Source of the DNA: Microcaldota archaeon
GTDB lineage: Archaea; Micrarchaeota; Micrarchaeia; Micrarchaeales; CABMGC01
DNA: 64,000 bases
Direction: 5' to 3'
NCBI GenBank assembly: GCA_021792095.1
Contig: JAJYVH010000001.1
Coordinates: forward strand, 62,001-126,000
A model generated the notes under the pieces. It worked only from the letters and a program-made list of their open reading frames with translations. It was not told the DNA's origin and searched no databases. A program made the translations under genes and the position numbers. Position 1 is the stretch's first letter, and the number at the start of each line of letters is the position of its first letter. Below are positions 56,538 through 63,694 of the stretch, piece after piece.

Positions 56538-56639
56538 TGCAGGGGGAGAGATTTGAACTCTCGAAGGCACTAGGCCACGGGATCTTAAGTCCCGCGCATT
56601 TTCCGTGGCTCAAGCCGTTCCGGACTCTGCCACCCCTGC
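56538..56639 (-). tRNA. tRNA-Leu (anticodon TAA) with a 17-nt D-loop insertion
   Basis: Acceptor GCAGGGG/CCCCTGC, discriminator A; anticodon stem CGGGA/TCCCG with loop CTTAAGA (TAA); variable arm GGCCTAGTGCC; T-arm GAGAG-TTCAAAT-CTCTC. The D-arm is too long: GCAGAGTCCGG, then about AACGGCTTGAGCCACGG, then AAAATGC. Without the extra piece it matches the D-arm of the tRNA-Ser in this window. The insert has its own hairpin (GGC TTGA GCC) and may be a non-canonical intron. Confidence 0.9.
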
Positions 56640-56654
56640 ACCGCTGAAGCGTCA

Positions 56655-57389
56655 CTAGGCATAGGAAGGCGGGCCGAACTCCTGCGCGCTCTTTGCGTAG
56701 TGATCGTGCGACTCCTTAGCCTTCTTGAGCATGTCGCCGACCTTCTTGTTAACCTCTTTCGCCTCCTCCTCGAGCTCCTTGGTGTCTATCTCTATGCCTG
56801 TCAGCGCACCCAGGCCCTTTATCGCCACCTCGGCGTACTTGGGGTCCATGAGCTCCGGGTTCACCTCCACGAGCAGGTCTATCACAGGTATGCCCAGCTC
56901 CACGGCGCTGGTCATCAGCATGGCGCTGACCCCAGCTATCACTCCCTCGCTCACGGGCTTGAGCCCCTGCTTGCTGCTCTTGCCCACAAGGTTGGGCTGC
57001 GAGGATATGACGTAGGCTGCGCCTGACGGGTTCTGCGAAGGCATCCCGCCTATCGAGATTATCTTGCTTATTCCATTCTTCCTTACGAACGATATGAGCT
57101 CGTCTGCGAGCGGATATATGCTGTCCACAGGTATCATGAACTCCGAGAACACCACTGCGAGCTTGCTCTTCTGGTCCGCGTAGAGCCTGGCCGTATGCAT
57201 GGGCACGCCCCCGTGCACCGCCGCGATCGGGGGAAACCTGTCGCTGTATATGTAGCCTATCATCTCCATACCAAGCTTCTCTATTATGTAGCTTGCAGCC
57301 ATCGGCCCCACCAGGCCGGTGCCTGGGAAGCCCTCTATCAGCGTGTAGCCCTTGAGGCTCTTTTCCGAGCTTATTTTGATTTCCATCAT
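56655..57389 (-). CDS. PAC2-family protein (proteasome assembly chaperone-like)
   Basis: 244 residues: GYTLIEGFPGTGLVGPMAAS is the PAC2 (PF09754) hallmark, then YIYSDRFPPIAAVHGGVPMH, ISIGGMPSQNPSGAAYVISS and GVIAGVSAMLMTSAVELGIP. Archaeal homologues of Pba1/Pba2 bind proteasome alpha subunits or act as ATP-independent chaperones. The C-terminal coiled-coil (KELEEEAKEVNKKVGDMLKK) ends without the HbYX motif; the last residues are PPSYA. A TATA box at 57411-57420 gives a nearly leaderless mRNA. Confidence 0.88.
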   Translation of the reverse strand: MMEIKISSEKSLKGYTLIEGFPGTGLVGPMAASYIIEKLGMEMIGYIYSDRFPPIAAVHGGVPMHTARLYADQKSKLAVVFSEFMIPVDSIYPLADELISFVRKNGISKIISIGGMPSQNPSGAAYVISSQPNLVGKSSKQGLKPVSEGVIAGVSAMLMTSAVELGIPVIDLLVEVNPELMDPKYAEVAIKGLGALTGIEIDTKELEEEAKEVNKKVGDMLKKAKESHDHYAKSAQEFGPPSYA

Positions 57390-57450
57390 GAATCAGATTG
57401 GCTAATAAGATATAAAAAGCAGCGCAGGGACCGATGCTTGTATTTTGCTC

Positions 57451-57509
57451 TCGGTGCACCGACGATAAGCTTAAAAAGAGAGAGTGATATGTTATTCTCG
57501 GTGAACCGA
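57451..57509 (+). promoter_or_regulatory. Paired palindromic operators around a promoter
   Basis: TCGGTGCACCGA (57451-57462, perfect 12-bp palindrome) and TCGGTGAACCGA (57498-57509) lie 47 nt apart. The TATA box CTTAAAAAG (57470-57478) sits between them; the right copy covers the expected RNA start and touches ATG 57510. This is the layout of a repressor that bends or blocks the promoter. Confidence 0.65.
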
Positions 57510-57734
57510 ATGGCCGAAAGAATGACAGACGAAAAGATCAAGAGAGAGGACGGCTACCTTTACTACCTAGGTAAGGATGGCTACGTCTGGAGGACTCCCA
57601 TGAAGAGCAACTCGCGGGGGAGGAAGGCAAAGATGGGCAGCGAGAAGGTAAAGAGAGAGGAAGGATACCTCTACTACATAGACAAGGCTGGCTATGTGGC
57701 TAGGGCAAAGATGAACAGGAGGGGCAGGAGATAA
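57510..57734 (+). CDS. Small basic protein with two GYLYYxxKxGYV repeats
   Basis: 74 residues. The unit KIKREDGYLYYLGKDGYVWR is repeated as KVKREEGYLYYIDKAGYVAR, separated by a basic linker (SNSRGRKAKMG) and ending in KMNRRGRR. The aromatic, hairpin-like units and high charge suggest a nucleic-acid-binding or chromatin protein. I recall similar unnamed proteins in DPANN genomes but no function. ATG 57510 is chosen over 57489 because of the TATA position and operator. Confidence 0.75.
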   Translation: MAERMTDEKIKREDGYLYYLGKDGYVWRTPMKSNSRGRKAKMGSEKVKREEGYLYYIDKAGYVARAKMNRRGRR

Positions 57735-57758
57735 AACCTGTCAGTCGTTTCCTGAGTT

Positions 57759-57783
57759 GGCTGCCCACACATTGTGGGCAGCC
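57759..57783. other. 11-bp perfect hairpin at the start of the DUF218 gene
   Basis: GGCTGCCCACA-CAT-TGTGGGCAGCC. The right arm contains the GTG at 57774. It might terminate the upstream small gene or hide the start of the next. Confidence 0.55.
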
Positions 57784-58460
57784 CGAAGGTGTTTTTTACG
57801 GCACGCTATGCTGTACTGCCGGGCTACGGGCTGTTCGACGAATCGAACAAGGACTACAAGGCCTATCTGGACAGGTTCGCTGCCTTTTGCAGAAGGAAGA
57901 AAATTGACGTAGCTGTGCTCTGCGGCGGTCACACGAACGTCAAGCTACCAGAAAAGTCAGAGGCGGGCACTATGGCGGATTACCTCAGGCCGCTGGTTCC
58001 CGGCTCCACGAGGCTGGAGCTCGAGGAGCATTCGACTAACAGCATCGAGAACATAAGGAACGCGAGGAACTACGTAGACCTGGCCGAGGGCAACGCCGTA
58101 TTCTTCATCTCCGACAGCGTCAGGTTCGTCAAGCACTACTTCACCATCTTGAGCTTGTGGTTCGGGCTTAGCAAGAAGGAAGTACTGCTGCAGCTCGCCG
58201 ACATAGTTGAGAAGACCTACGAGAACCCGAGGAAGAAATCGATAAACATAGAGGCTAGGGACATGAACAGGCTACTCGCCTACAAAAACGTTAAGGTGGT
58301 GATAGACAAGCTGCATAGGAACTATGCGCACGACGGGCTCCATGTGATCGTCACCGAGGCAATAGAAATCGACGCCCTCTACGACCCTGAAATAGAGAAT
58401 GCGATAAGGAGGTACAACAGGACAAAGGAGGAGGCAAGGGCAAAATTCGGTCTCAAGTAG
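57774..58460 (+). CDS. DUF218 (YdcF-like) domain protein
   Basis: 228 residues. VAVLCGGHTNVKLPEKSEAG, TMADYLRPLV, LELEEHSTNSIENIRNARNY and VFFISDSVRFVKHYFTILSL match the DUF218 fold (PF02698), a Rossmann-like domain found in SAM-binding or envelope-related proteins. The family motif E-x-x-S-x-x-T-x-x-N is present as EEHSTNSIENI. GTG 57774 or GTG 57789 may be the start. No membrane segment is seen. Confidence 0.72.
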   Translation: MGSPKVFFTARYAVLPGYGLFDESNKDYKAYLDRFAAFCRRKKIDVAVLCGGHTNVKLPEKSEAGTMADYLRPLVPGSTRLELEEHSTNSIENIRNARNYVDLAEGNAVFFISDSVRFVKHYFTILSLWFGLSKKEVLLQLADIVEKTYENPRKKSINIEARDMNRLLAYKNVKVVIDKLHRNYAHDGLHVIVTEAIEIDALYDPEIENAIRRYNRTKEEARAKFGLK

Positions 58461-58539
58461 GACGCGGCACAGCAAGAGCATACACAAAAAACAACGCGTA
58501 TCTTAATTAAGAGACTGACAACAATAGTAGCGTGGTAGA

Positions 58540-58917
58540 ATGGGGGCTGACAATACAAGACTGGCTACTGGATCTGCAAAACGCGATATGACAGGAGAAA
58601 AGACAGGGTTCGTGTTAGGGTTCATCCACGGCGAAGATAGAATAGTAAGAGGAGGAGAGTTCGAAATTGTCAGAGAGGAGCCAACAGGCACCTATGGGAT
58701 GCTGGTAGTGGTTAAGGAAAAGAATGGATACTTAGGTGTGATCGGAGGTGTGACCGCCCTATGGCAGGCAGACGCAGTTGCAAAAGAGGAAGGCAAGGAT
58801 ATAGCCACCATCACTGACGCGCGCAATAACATGAGCTTTTTGAAGCAATATTCAGAGCGATTCCTAATATTTATAGACGATACTCCGAACCTTGACCGAC
58901 TTAAGAGGCCAGAGTAG
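58540..58917 (+). CDS. Hypothetical protein, 125 aa
   Basis: I do not recognise it. It has a beta-rich start (GEKTGFVLGFIHGEDRIVRG, GTYGMLVVVKEKNGYLGVIG) and a helical end (LWQADAVAKEEGKDIATITD, FLKQYSERFLIFIDDTPNLD). It looks like a compact soluble alpha/beta domain. A palindromic TCTTAATTAAGAG (58501-58513) lies about 30 nt before the ATG and may be promoter and operator together. Confidence 0.6.
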   Translation: MGADNTRLATGSAKRDMTGEKTGFVLGFIHGEDRIVRGGEFEIVREEPTGTYGMLVVVKEKNGYLGVIGGVTALWQADAVAKEEGKDIATITDARNNMSFLKQYSERFLIFIDDTPNLDRLKRPE

Positions 58918-58929
58918 GCACAATAATCG

Positions 58930-59212
58930 CTACCTACAGATTATCCTTATTCTGTCGTATTTCACTGCTAGCAGCAACTGCACTACGCAGAGCGCAAACA
59001 TAACAGCCGCAGCTATTAGCAGTGGCAGTGTGTTCATGTACATGGCATACGCAAACCAGAAAACCTAGCCAGTTGCCAATGCGCCTAACCAGTAGAAAGA
59101 GAGGTCCCTGGCCTCCTTGATTTTTTACCGTCCTGTATATCTCAGAACGCGGAGAGACGGTCGTAAAGAAGGCGGCAACATATCCGAGCAGGTCTATGTA
59201 GAAAGTATACAA
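58930..59212 (-). pseudogene. SemiSWEET/PQ-loop sugar transporter, broken
   Basis: The minus strand reads FYIDLLGYVAAFFTTVSPRS and EIYRTVKN, then after a frameshift ARDLSFYWLGALATG, a TAG stop, and VFWFAYAMYMNTLPLLIAAA, VMFALCVVQLLLAVKYDRI. Joined, this is a complete three-helix SemiSWEET with the PQ-loop-like P-x-x-x-x-T-x-K pattern. One frameshift and one stop make it inactive. No clear start codon remains (TTG 59212 is possible). Confidence 0.65.
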
Positions 59213-59398
59213 AACATACCTAAACGGCAAAAGCCAATCGGCACAATTCACCGCAAGCTTTAATCCCTTTGCACGGCCAAGAGACGGGCACGGCGGGATT
59301 TGAACCCGCAACCAACAGTTCCGCAATCTTTGTGGGCGTAAGGTAGCAAAACACATAAATACATAATGGTTATAAAATAATATAACTAAGGCGTAACT

Positions 59399-60046
59399 AT
59401 GGAACTGCCTATTTCAAGCCTGCTGAAGAGTAGAAACGAGCTAGAGACGGCGCAGCTCGAAGACGAAGTTGTAGATATGCTCTTCGGCATTACAGACAAG
59501 ATTTCGCTGCACGGAGGCACCGCGGTATGGAGGTGTTATGGGGGCAAGCGGTTTTCGAAGGACATAGACGCATACATCTGGGCAGAAGGATTCAGAGAAA
59601 AGTTCATCGAACGCGCAGAAAGGATTGGAATCGAGGTTACGAAGTTCAGGGAAAAGAGGATAACCTATATACACGTCAGGAAGGGGGATACTGAGATAAA
59701 AATCGAGCCGAACAATGCAGAGAAGACAGCGATACTGGTCCCTTATGAGAGGATCGACGGATCCAGGATAAACGTGCTCGCCCTATCGCCGGAGGATTTG
59801 GTCATAGAAAAGATCGCCGCGTATAGCGATAGGCGCGCATACAAAGACCTGTACGACATCACAGTACTCCTGAACCACATAAAGTTCCCGGAAAAGATCA
59901 AAGGGCGCTTGTCCGAATTTGCCAAGCGTATTCCCAGCCCGGATGAAGAATTCCAGACGTATGCGAGTTTCAGGAGCGTCATCTACGCCGGCACTGTGCC
60001 GTCTTACGAAAGAATGGTTGAGTTTATAAGGAGGTGGACGTTGTGA
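59399..60046 (+). CDS. AbiEii-like nucleotidyltransferase toxin (AbiE pair 3)
   Basis: 215 residues. ISLHGGTAVWRCYGGKRFSK followed by DIDAYIW is the nucleotidyltransferase motif (G-G-T, D-x-D); EIKIEPNNAEKTAILVPYER gives the third acidic site; ALSPEDLVIEKIAAYSDRRA and YKDLYDITVLLNHI are the Lys and (R/K)DxYD motifs. It is shorter than pair 2. An imperfect operator GTTATA-N6-TATAAC (59369-59386) overlaps the TATA region. It precedes its antitoxin, the reverse of pairs 1 and 2. Confidence 0.85.
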   Translation: MELPISSLLKSRNELETAQLEDEVVDMLFGITDKISLHGGTAVWRCYGGKRFSKDIDAYIWAEGFREKFIERAERIGIEVTKFREKRITYIHVRKGDTEIKIEPNNAEKTAILVPYERIDGSRINVLALSPEDLVIEKIAAYSDRRAYKDLYDITVLLNHIKFPEKIKGRLSEFAKRIPSPDEEFQTYASFRSVIYAGTVPSYERMVEFIRRWTL

Positions 60047-60636
60047 AGTACGTGAAACAGTTCCTTAGGTACTTCGAACAGTTTCCAGCATTCACAACAA
60101 GGGACGTCAAGCTATTCCTGCGCAAGAACGGTGCCAGTAAGGGGTACTACAGGGTCTTTATGCACAATCTGGTAAGGAGCGGGAGGGCATTCGGCATCAA
60201 AAAAGGAGCTTACACACTATACGACGACCCGATGATGGGTGGGTTCACGTTCTCCCCGTTCTACTATGGGCTTGAAACTGCGCTCACATACCATAAATTG
60301 TGGGACTACGTGACCCCGGTAACGATAGTGACCACACGCAGAATCACGGGCAGCAAGATAGAACTACTGGGAAGAAACACGACCGTAAGGAGGATTCAAA
60401 GGAAGCTGTTCTTCGGCTATTCGATGGTGGGATACGGCGGAGGCTTCTACATACCTATGGCCGATATAGAAAAAACACTCATCGATTCGGTTTACTTCCA
60501 CACGCGCTTCAGCAGAGACGTTTACTTGAAGATGGCCAAGAGAATCGACGCTGCAAAACTCAACAGCTACCTAAAGCAATACAGCGGCATCGTGAAGAAA
60601 CAGGTAAACGGCTACTTACAGGATTACGAAGAATAG
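60043..60636 (+). CDS. AbiEi-like antitoxin (AbiE pair 3)
   Basis: 197 residues: a winged helix (FEQFPAFTTRDVKLFLRKNG, ASKGYYRVFMHNLVRSGRAF, GIKKGAYTLYDDPMMGG) and the AbiEi core (FSPFYYGLETALTYHKLWDY, RRIQRKLFFGYSMVGYGGGF, DIEKTLIDSVYFHTRFSRDV). GTG 60043 is chosen: a strong AAGGAGG (60028-60034) lies 8 nt upstream and the start overlaps the toxin stop (GTGA). Confidence 0.84.
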   Translation: MKYVKQFLRYFEQFPAFTTRDVKLFLRKNGASKGYYRVFMHNLVRSGRAFGIKKGAYTLYDDPMMGGFTFSPFYYGLETALTYHKLWDYVTPVTIVTTRRITGSKIELLGRNTTVRRIQRKLFFGYSMVGYGGGFYIPMADIEKTLIDSVYFHTRFSRDVYLKMAKRIDAAKLNSYLKQYSGIVKKQVNGYLQDYEE

Positions 60637-60741
60637 TGGTCATTGGATGTGTTTTGGGAAAATTCCAACTTATCGGGAAGGTGCCATAGTGATTGGCATG
60701 AAGCCGGACTCCGACAAAAAGCACGGGCTATAAAACAGGGA

Positions 60742-60816
60742 CGGGCACGGCGGGATTTGAACCCGCGGCCAACAGCTCCGCAAGCTGCCGTGCTATCCAA
60801 GCTACACCACGTGCCC
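60742..60816 (-). tRNA. tRNA-Arg (anticodon GCG)
   Basis: Acceptor GGGCACG/CGTGCCC, discriminator G; D-arm GTGTAGCTTGGATAGCAC; anticodon stem GCAGC/GCTGT with loop TTGCGGA (GCG); T-arm GCGGG-TTCAAAT-CCCGC. No CCA encoded. Its 3' half is duplicated at 59283 and forms the right end of the AbiE cassette. Confidence 0.95.
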
Positions 60817-60870
60817 TAAGCCCTTTTATGTGTTTCCCTATTAAATAAGGTTGCATTCCTCAGTGAAAGC

Positions 60871-61038
60871 ATGGCACAATTAGCAGGCAAAATCTGCACC
60901 TCGTGCGGCAGGCTGACGTCAGCGTACACCGAATTCAAGTGCCCGGGCTGCGGCAAGAGCACCATAATAAGGTGCAATGAATGCAGGAAGACTTACAACA
61001 AGTACAAGTGCAAGGAGTGCGGCTTCGAGGGACCTTGA
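60871..61038 (+). CDS. Archaeal zinc-ribbon protein (HVO_2753-like)
   Basis: 55 residues with four zinc knuckles in two pairs: KICTSCGRLTSAYTEFKCPG, CGKSTIIRCNECRKTYNKYK, CKECGFEGP. This CxxC-rich small protein lies next to aEF1B in most archaea, and its stop overlaps the aEF1B start (ATGA... coupling). A TATA-like TATTAAATAAGG precedes it. Homologues have two zinc-binding sites; the molecular role is not settled. Confidence 0.9.
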   Translation: MAQLAGKICTSCGRLTSAYTEFKCPGCGKSTIIRCNECRKTYNKYKCKECGFEGP

Positions 61039-61283
61039 TGGGCGAGGTGGCTGTCCTTTTCAGGGTCTACGCGGAAGAGGGCAAGGAAGAGGCAGTGCTG
61101 GAAGAGATAACGAAGCAGATGGGCCCCAAGGGCTCGCAGCTCGAGGAGATAGCCTTTGGCATAAAGGCGATAAAGGTGCTCTTCGTGCATCCGGACACGG
61201 AGGGCAGCTCGGCCATAGAGGACAAGCTCAGGCGCATACCTGGCGTTAAGGAAGTGGAGACGCTGGAGGAGAGCCTGACCTGA
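61038..61283 (+). CDS. ef1b: Translation elongation factor aEF1B (guanine nucleotide exchange)
   Basis: 81 residues: GEVAVLFRVYAEEGKEEAVL, QLEEIAFGIKAIKVLFVHPD, SSAIEDKLRRIPGVKEVETL. The ferredoxin-like fold exchanges GDP for GTP on aEF1A. The ATG at 61038 overlaps the zinc-ribbon gene; the longer upstream frame is not coding. Confidence 0.93.
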   Translation: MGEVAVLFRVYAEEGKEEAVLEEITKQMGPKGSQLEEIAFGIKAIKVLFVHPDTEGSSAIEDKLRRIPGVKEVETLEESLT

Positions 61284-61352
61284 TGCGTGCCTGCCGCCTG
61301 GGAACGCTTATATATTTTCAAACAGCATAGCATCAGCCTTTGCAGTGGGGGA

Positions 61353-63659
61353 ATGCTGGAAGCCATAGAGCTCAGGAACTGGAAGACGCACAAGAGCACG
61401 AAGCTCAGTTTCGCGAGGGGCACGAACATACTCGTGGGCCAGATGGGCGCAGGCAAGAGCAGCATAATGGACGCCATCTCGTTTGCGCTCTTCGGAACCT
61501 ATCCGGCGCTGCAGCACAGGCGCGTCGGGGTCGACGGACTGATAACGAACAGGCCAGAGCAGCAGCAGGAGGCGAGCGTGAGCCTGGAGTTCGGCAGCGA
61601 TGGAGCGTCCTATGTAATAAGGAGGGACCTGTCGCTCAGCGGCGCCACGAAGGCGACGTTGAGCAGGGACGGCTCATACCTGCAGAGCCAGCCGCAGCGC
61701 GTCAACGAGGAGATAGAGCGCATACTAAAGATAGACTACGACCTCTTCTCTAGGGCCGTGTACTCGGAGCAGAACAGGCTCACCTACTTCCTAGAACTGA
61801 GGCCCAGCGAGAGGAAGAGCCAGATAGACAGGTTGCTGGGCCTGGACAGGTTCGCGGCTGCGCAGGAGAACGCGACGACGCTCATAAACAGGATAAAGGA
61901 TGCGGCCGGGGAGGAGGAGAAGGCTGTCGCGAGCTTCGACCTGGAAAAGCTGAAAGCGCAGAGCGAGGCCGCGAGGGCGGAGCTGGGCAGGCTCGACGCA
62001 GACAGGAAGAGCATCGCCGACGAGGCCAAGAGGAGCAGGGCGGAGCTGGAGTCTGGGGAGAGGGCCCTGGCCGAGGCGAAGGCCAAGTACAGCGCGAGGG
62101 TGGCGCTGCAGCAGAAGCTCGCGGAGCTGAGGAGCAAGCTCGACATGCTCGAGAAGGAGATAAGCGGCGCCAGCAGCCAGGGGGTGGAGGGGAAGGAAGC
62201 GGTGCTGAAGAGGCTGGAGGAGGCCAGGTCGCGCTTCGAGGAGCTCAGGAAAGACGAGCAGAGGGCCTACGAGGCGGAGAAGGGCGCGCTGGAGGAGGCG
62301 GCCAGGCTGGAGTCGGAGCTGAAGAGGGCCGGCAGCGACATGGAAGAGATGGCAAAGGCGAGGAAGGAGCTCGGCGGTAGGAAATCTGAGGTGGCGGAGG
62401 CCGAGCTTGAGGGCAAGAGCAAGGAGGCAGCGAAGGCAAGGAAGGAACTGGAGGCCGCGAAGGCCGAGAGGGACGAGGACAGGAAGTGGATCGCCGAGCT
62501 GGAGAAGCACCTGGCGAAGTGCCCGATATGCGAGCGGGAGCTCAGCGACGACATGAGGGACAGGATAATGGGCGAGAAGAGGCGGCACATAGGCTCGCTG
62601 GAGGCCGCGATATCGGAGCGCGAGAAGCGCGCAATGGACATGGAGAGGGAGCTGGAGGCCATGTCCAGGGAGATACAGCAGCTGAAAGTGGCGGAGGCGA
62701 GGATCGCAGGCTATGGCGACATCGAGAAGCGTGCCTCGCTGCTGAAAGCAAAGGCGGCCGAAGCGAAGGAGGCGAACGAGAAGGCTAAGAAGGAGAAGGA
62801 AACGGCTAGCGAGGCTGCGATCAGGGCCAAGGGAAGCGTTGCCGAGCTCGAGGCGGCCAGGGAGAGGGCGGAGAGGCTGGAGAGGCACAAGGAGGAGAGG
62901 AAGGCGCTCGAGGCCGAGGCGAAAGGCAGGGAGCAGGAGCTGCTCGCGATAAAGGTGACGGAGCAGGACGTGGAGAGGCTGCAGGGCAGCGTCACGGCCG
63001 CGAACGGGAGACTGAGGGAAACAGAGGCGAGGCTCGAATCGCTGGAGGCTCTGGCCGCTGAGAAGCGGAAGCAGCTGGAAGAGAGGGAGGGGCAGGTCAG
63101 GCTGATAGAGGGGCTGCAGCGGAGCGTGTCCAGGAAGAAGGGCATGCTGTCCAGCATAGCGATGTTCAAGGACGCGCTCGAGGAGACGCAGGTGGCGCTC
63201 AGGACGAGGCTCATAGGCTCGATAAACAGCATAATGCGCGAGATATGGCCGGAGCTGTACCCATATGGCGACTACAGGAGCATAACTCTGGAGCCCACGA
63301 GCGACGACTACGTGCTGAAGGTCAAGACATCACGCGCAGGAGAGAACGGCTGGGAGGAGGTGGAGGCGATAGGCAGCGGGGGTGAGAAGAGCATCGCCTG
63401 CCTGGCGATGCGGGTCGCCTTCGCGCTGGTGCTCGTGCCCAACCTGCGATGGCTCATCCTGGACGAGCCCACGCACAACATAGACCAGCGCGGCCTAGAC
63501 AAGTTCGTCAAGGCGATAAACGAGGTGCTGCCGAGGCTCGTGGAGCAGGTCTTCATAATAACCCACGACGAGACGCTGAAGCAGGTGGCCAACGCCAAGG
63601 TGTACGTGCTGGACAGGGACAAGGAGCAGGGCGGAAGCACCAGGATAGAGGCCTACTAG
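61353..63659 (+). CDS. rad50: DNA double-strand break repair ATPase Rad50
   Basis: 768 residues, an SMC-like ATPase working with Mre11. Walker A: GTNILVGQMGAGKSSIMDAI; Q-loop region YSEQNRLTYFLELRPSER; long coiled coils of about residues 170-370 and 410-600 around the zinc hook CPICERELSDDMRD (CxxC near residue 390); signature AIGSGGEKSIACLAMRVAFA; Walker B RWLILDEPTHNIDQRGLDKF. The start at ATG 61353 is set by GTGGGGG and the TATA box near 61307. Mre11 and HerA-NurA genes are not in the window. Confidence 0.95.
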   Translation: MLEAIELRNWKTHKSTKLSFARGTNILVGQMGAGKSSIMDAISFALFGTYPALQHRRVGVDGLITNRPEQQQEASVSLEFGSDGASYVIRRDLSLSGATKATLSRDGSYLQSQPQRVNEEIERILKIDYDLFSRAVYSEQNRLTYFLELRPSERKSQIDRLLGLDRFAAAQENATTLINRIKDAAGEEEKAVASFDLEKLKAQSEAARAELGRLDADRKSIADEAKRSRAELESGERALAEAKAKYSARVALQQKLAELRSKLDMLEKEISGASSQGVEGKEAVLKRLEEARSRFEELRKDEQRAYEAEKGALEEAARLESELKRAGSDMEEMAKARKELGGRKSEVAEAELEGKSKEAAKARKELEAAKAERDEDRKWIAELEKHLAKCPICERELSDDMRDRIMGEKRRHIGSLEAAISEREKRAMDMERELEAMSREIQQLKVAEARIAGYGDIEKRASLLKAKAAEAKEANEKAKKEKETASEAAIRAKGSVAELEAARERAERLERHKEERKALEAEAKGREQELLAIKVTEQDVERLQGSVTAANGRLRETEARLESLEALAAEKRKQLEEREGQVRLIEGLQRSVSRKKGMLSSIAMFKDALEETQVALRTRLIGSINSIMREIWPELYPYGDYRSITLEPTSDDYVLKVKTSRAGENGWEEVEAIGSGGEKSIACLAMRVAFALVLVPNLRWLILDEPTHNIDQRGLDKFVKAINEVLPRLVEQVFIITHDETLKQVANAKVYVLDRDKEQGGSTRIEAY

Positions 63660-63694
63660 CAGAAACCAATTTATTCCTGAGCCTCGAAGAGGGT

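Larger units (their letters stand above)
54979..56558. mobile_element. 1.6 kb AbiE cassette in tRNA-Leu(TAA)
   Basis: Two 23-nt direct repeats of the tRNA-Leu 3' end bound a segment that holds only an AbiEi/AbiEii pair. This is the structure left by site-specific integration into a tRNA gene, with the tRNA rebuilt on the right. No integrase is inside, so movement would need a recombinase supplied from elsewhere. Confidence 0.8.
59283..60783. mobile_element. 1.5 kb AbiE cassette in tRNA-Arg(GCG)
   Basis: A 27-nt exact repeat (59283-59309 and 60740-60766), continuing with a few mismatches to about 44 nt, marks both ends. The right copy is the 3' half of the intact tRNA-Arg. Inside are only a nucleotidyltransferase toxin and its AbiEi-type partner, on the plus strand and in toxin-first order. 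There is no integrase. Confidence 0.8.

Noticed and set aside
58934-59356. A 140-codon minus-strand gene here
   Set aside because: The frame mixes the first half of a broken SemiSWEET with out-of-frame sequence and part of the tRNA-Arg repeat, so it is described as a pseudogene instead.
61791-62888. A long minus-strand open frame opposite rad50
   Set aside because: It is Leu/Pro-rich antisense of the coiled-coil region; rad50 is unambiguous on the plus strand.
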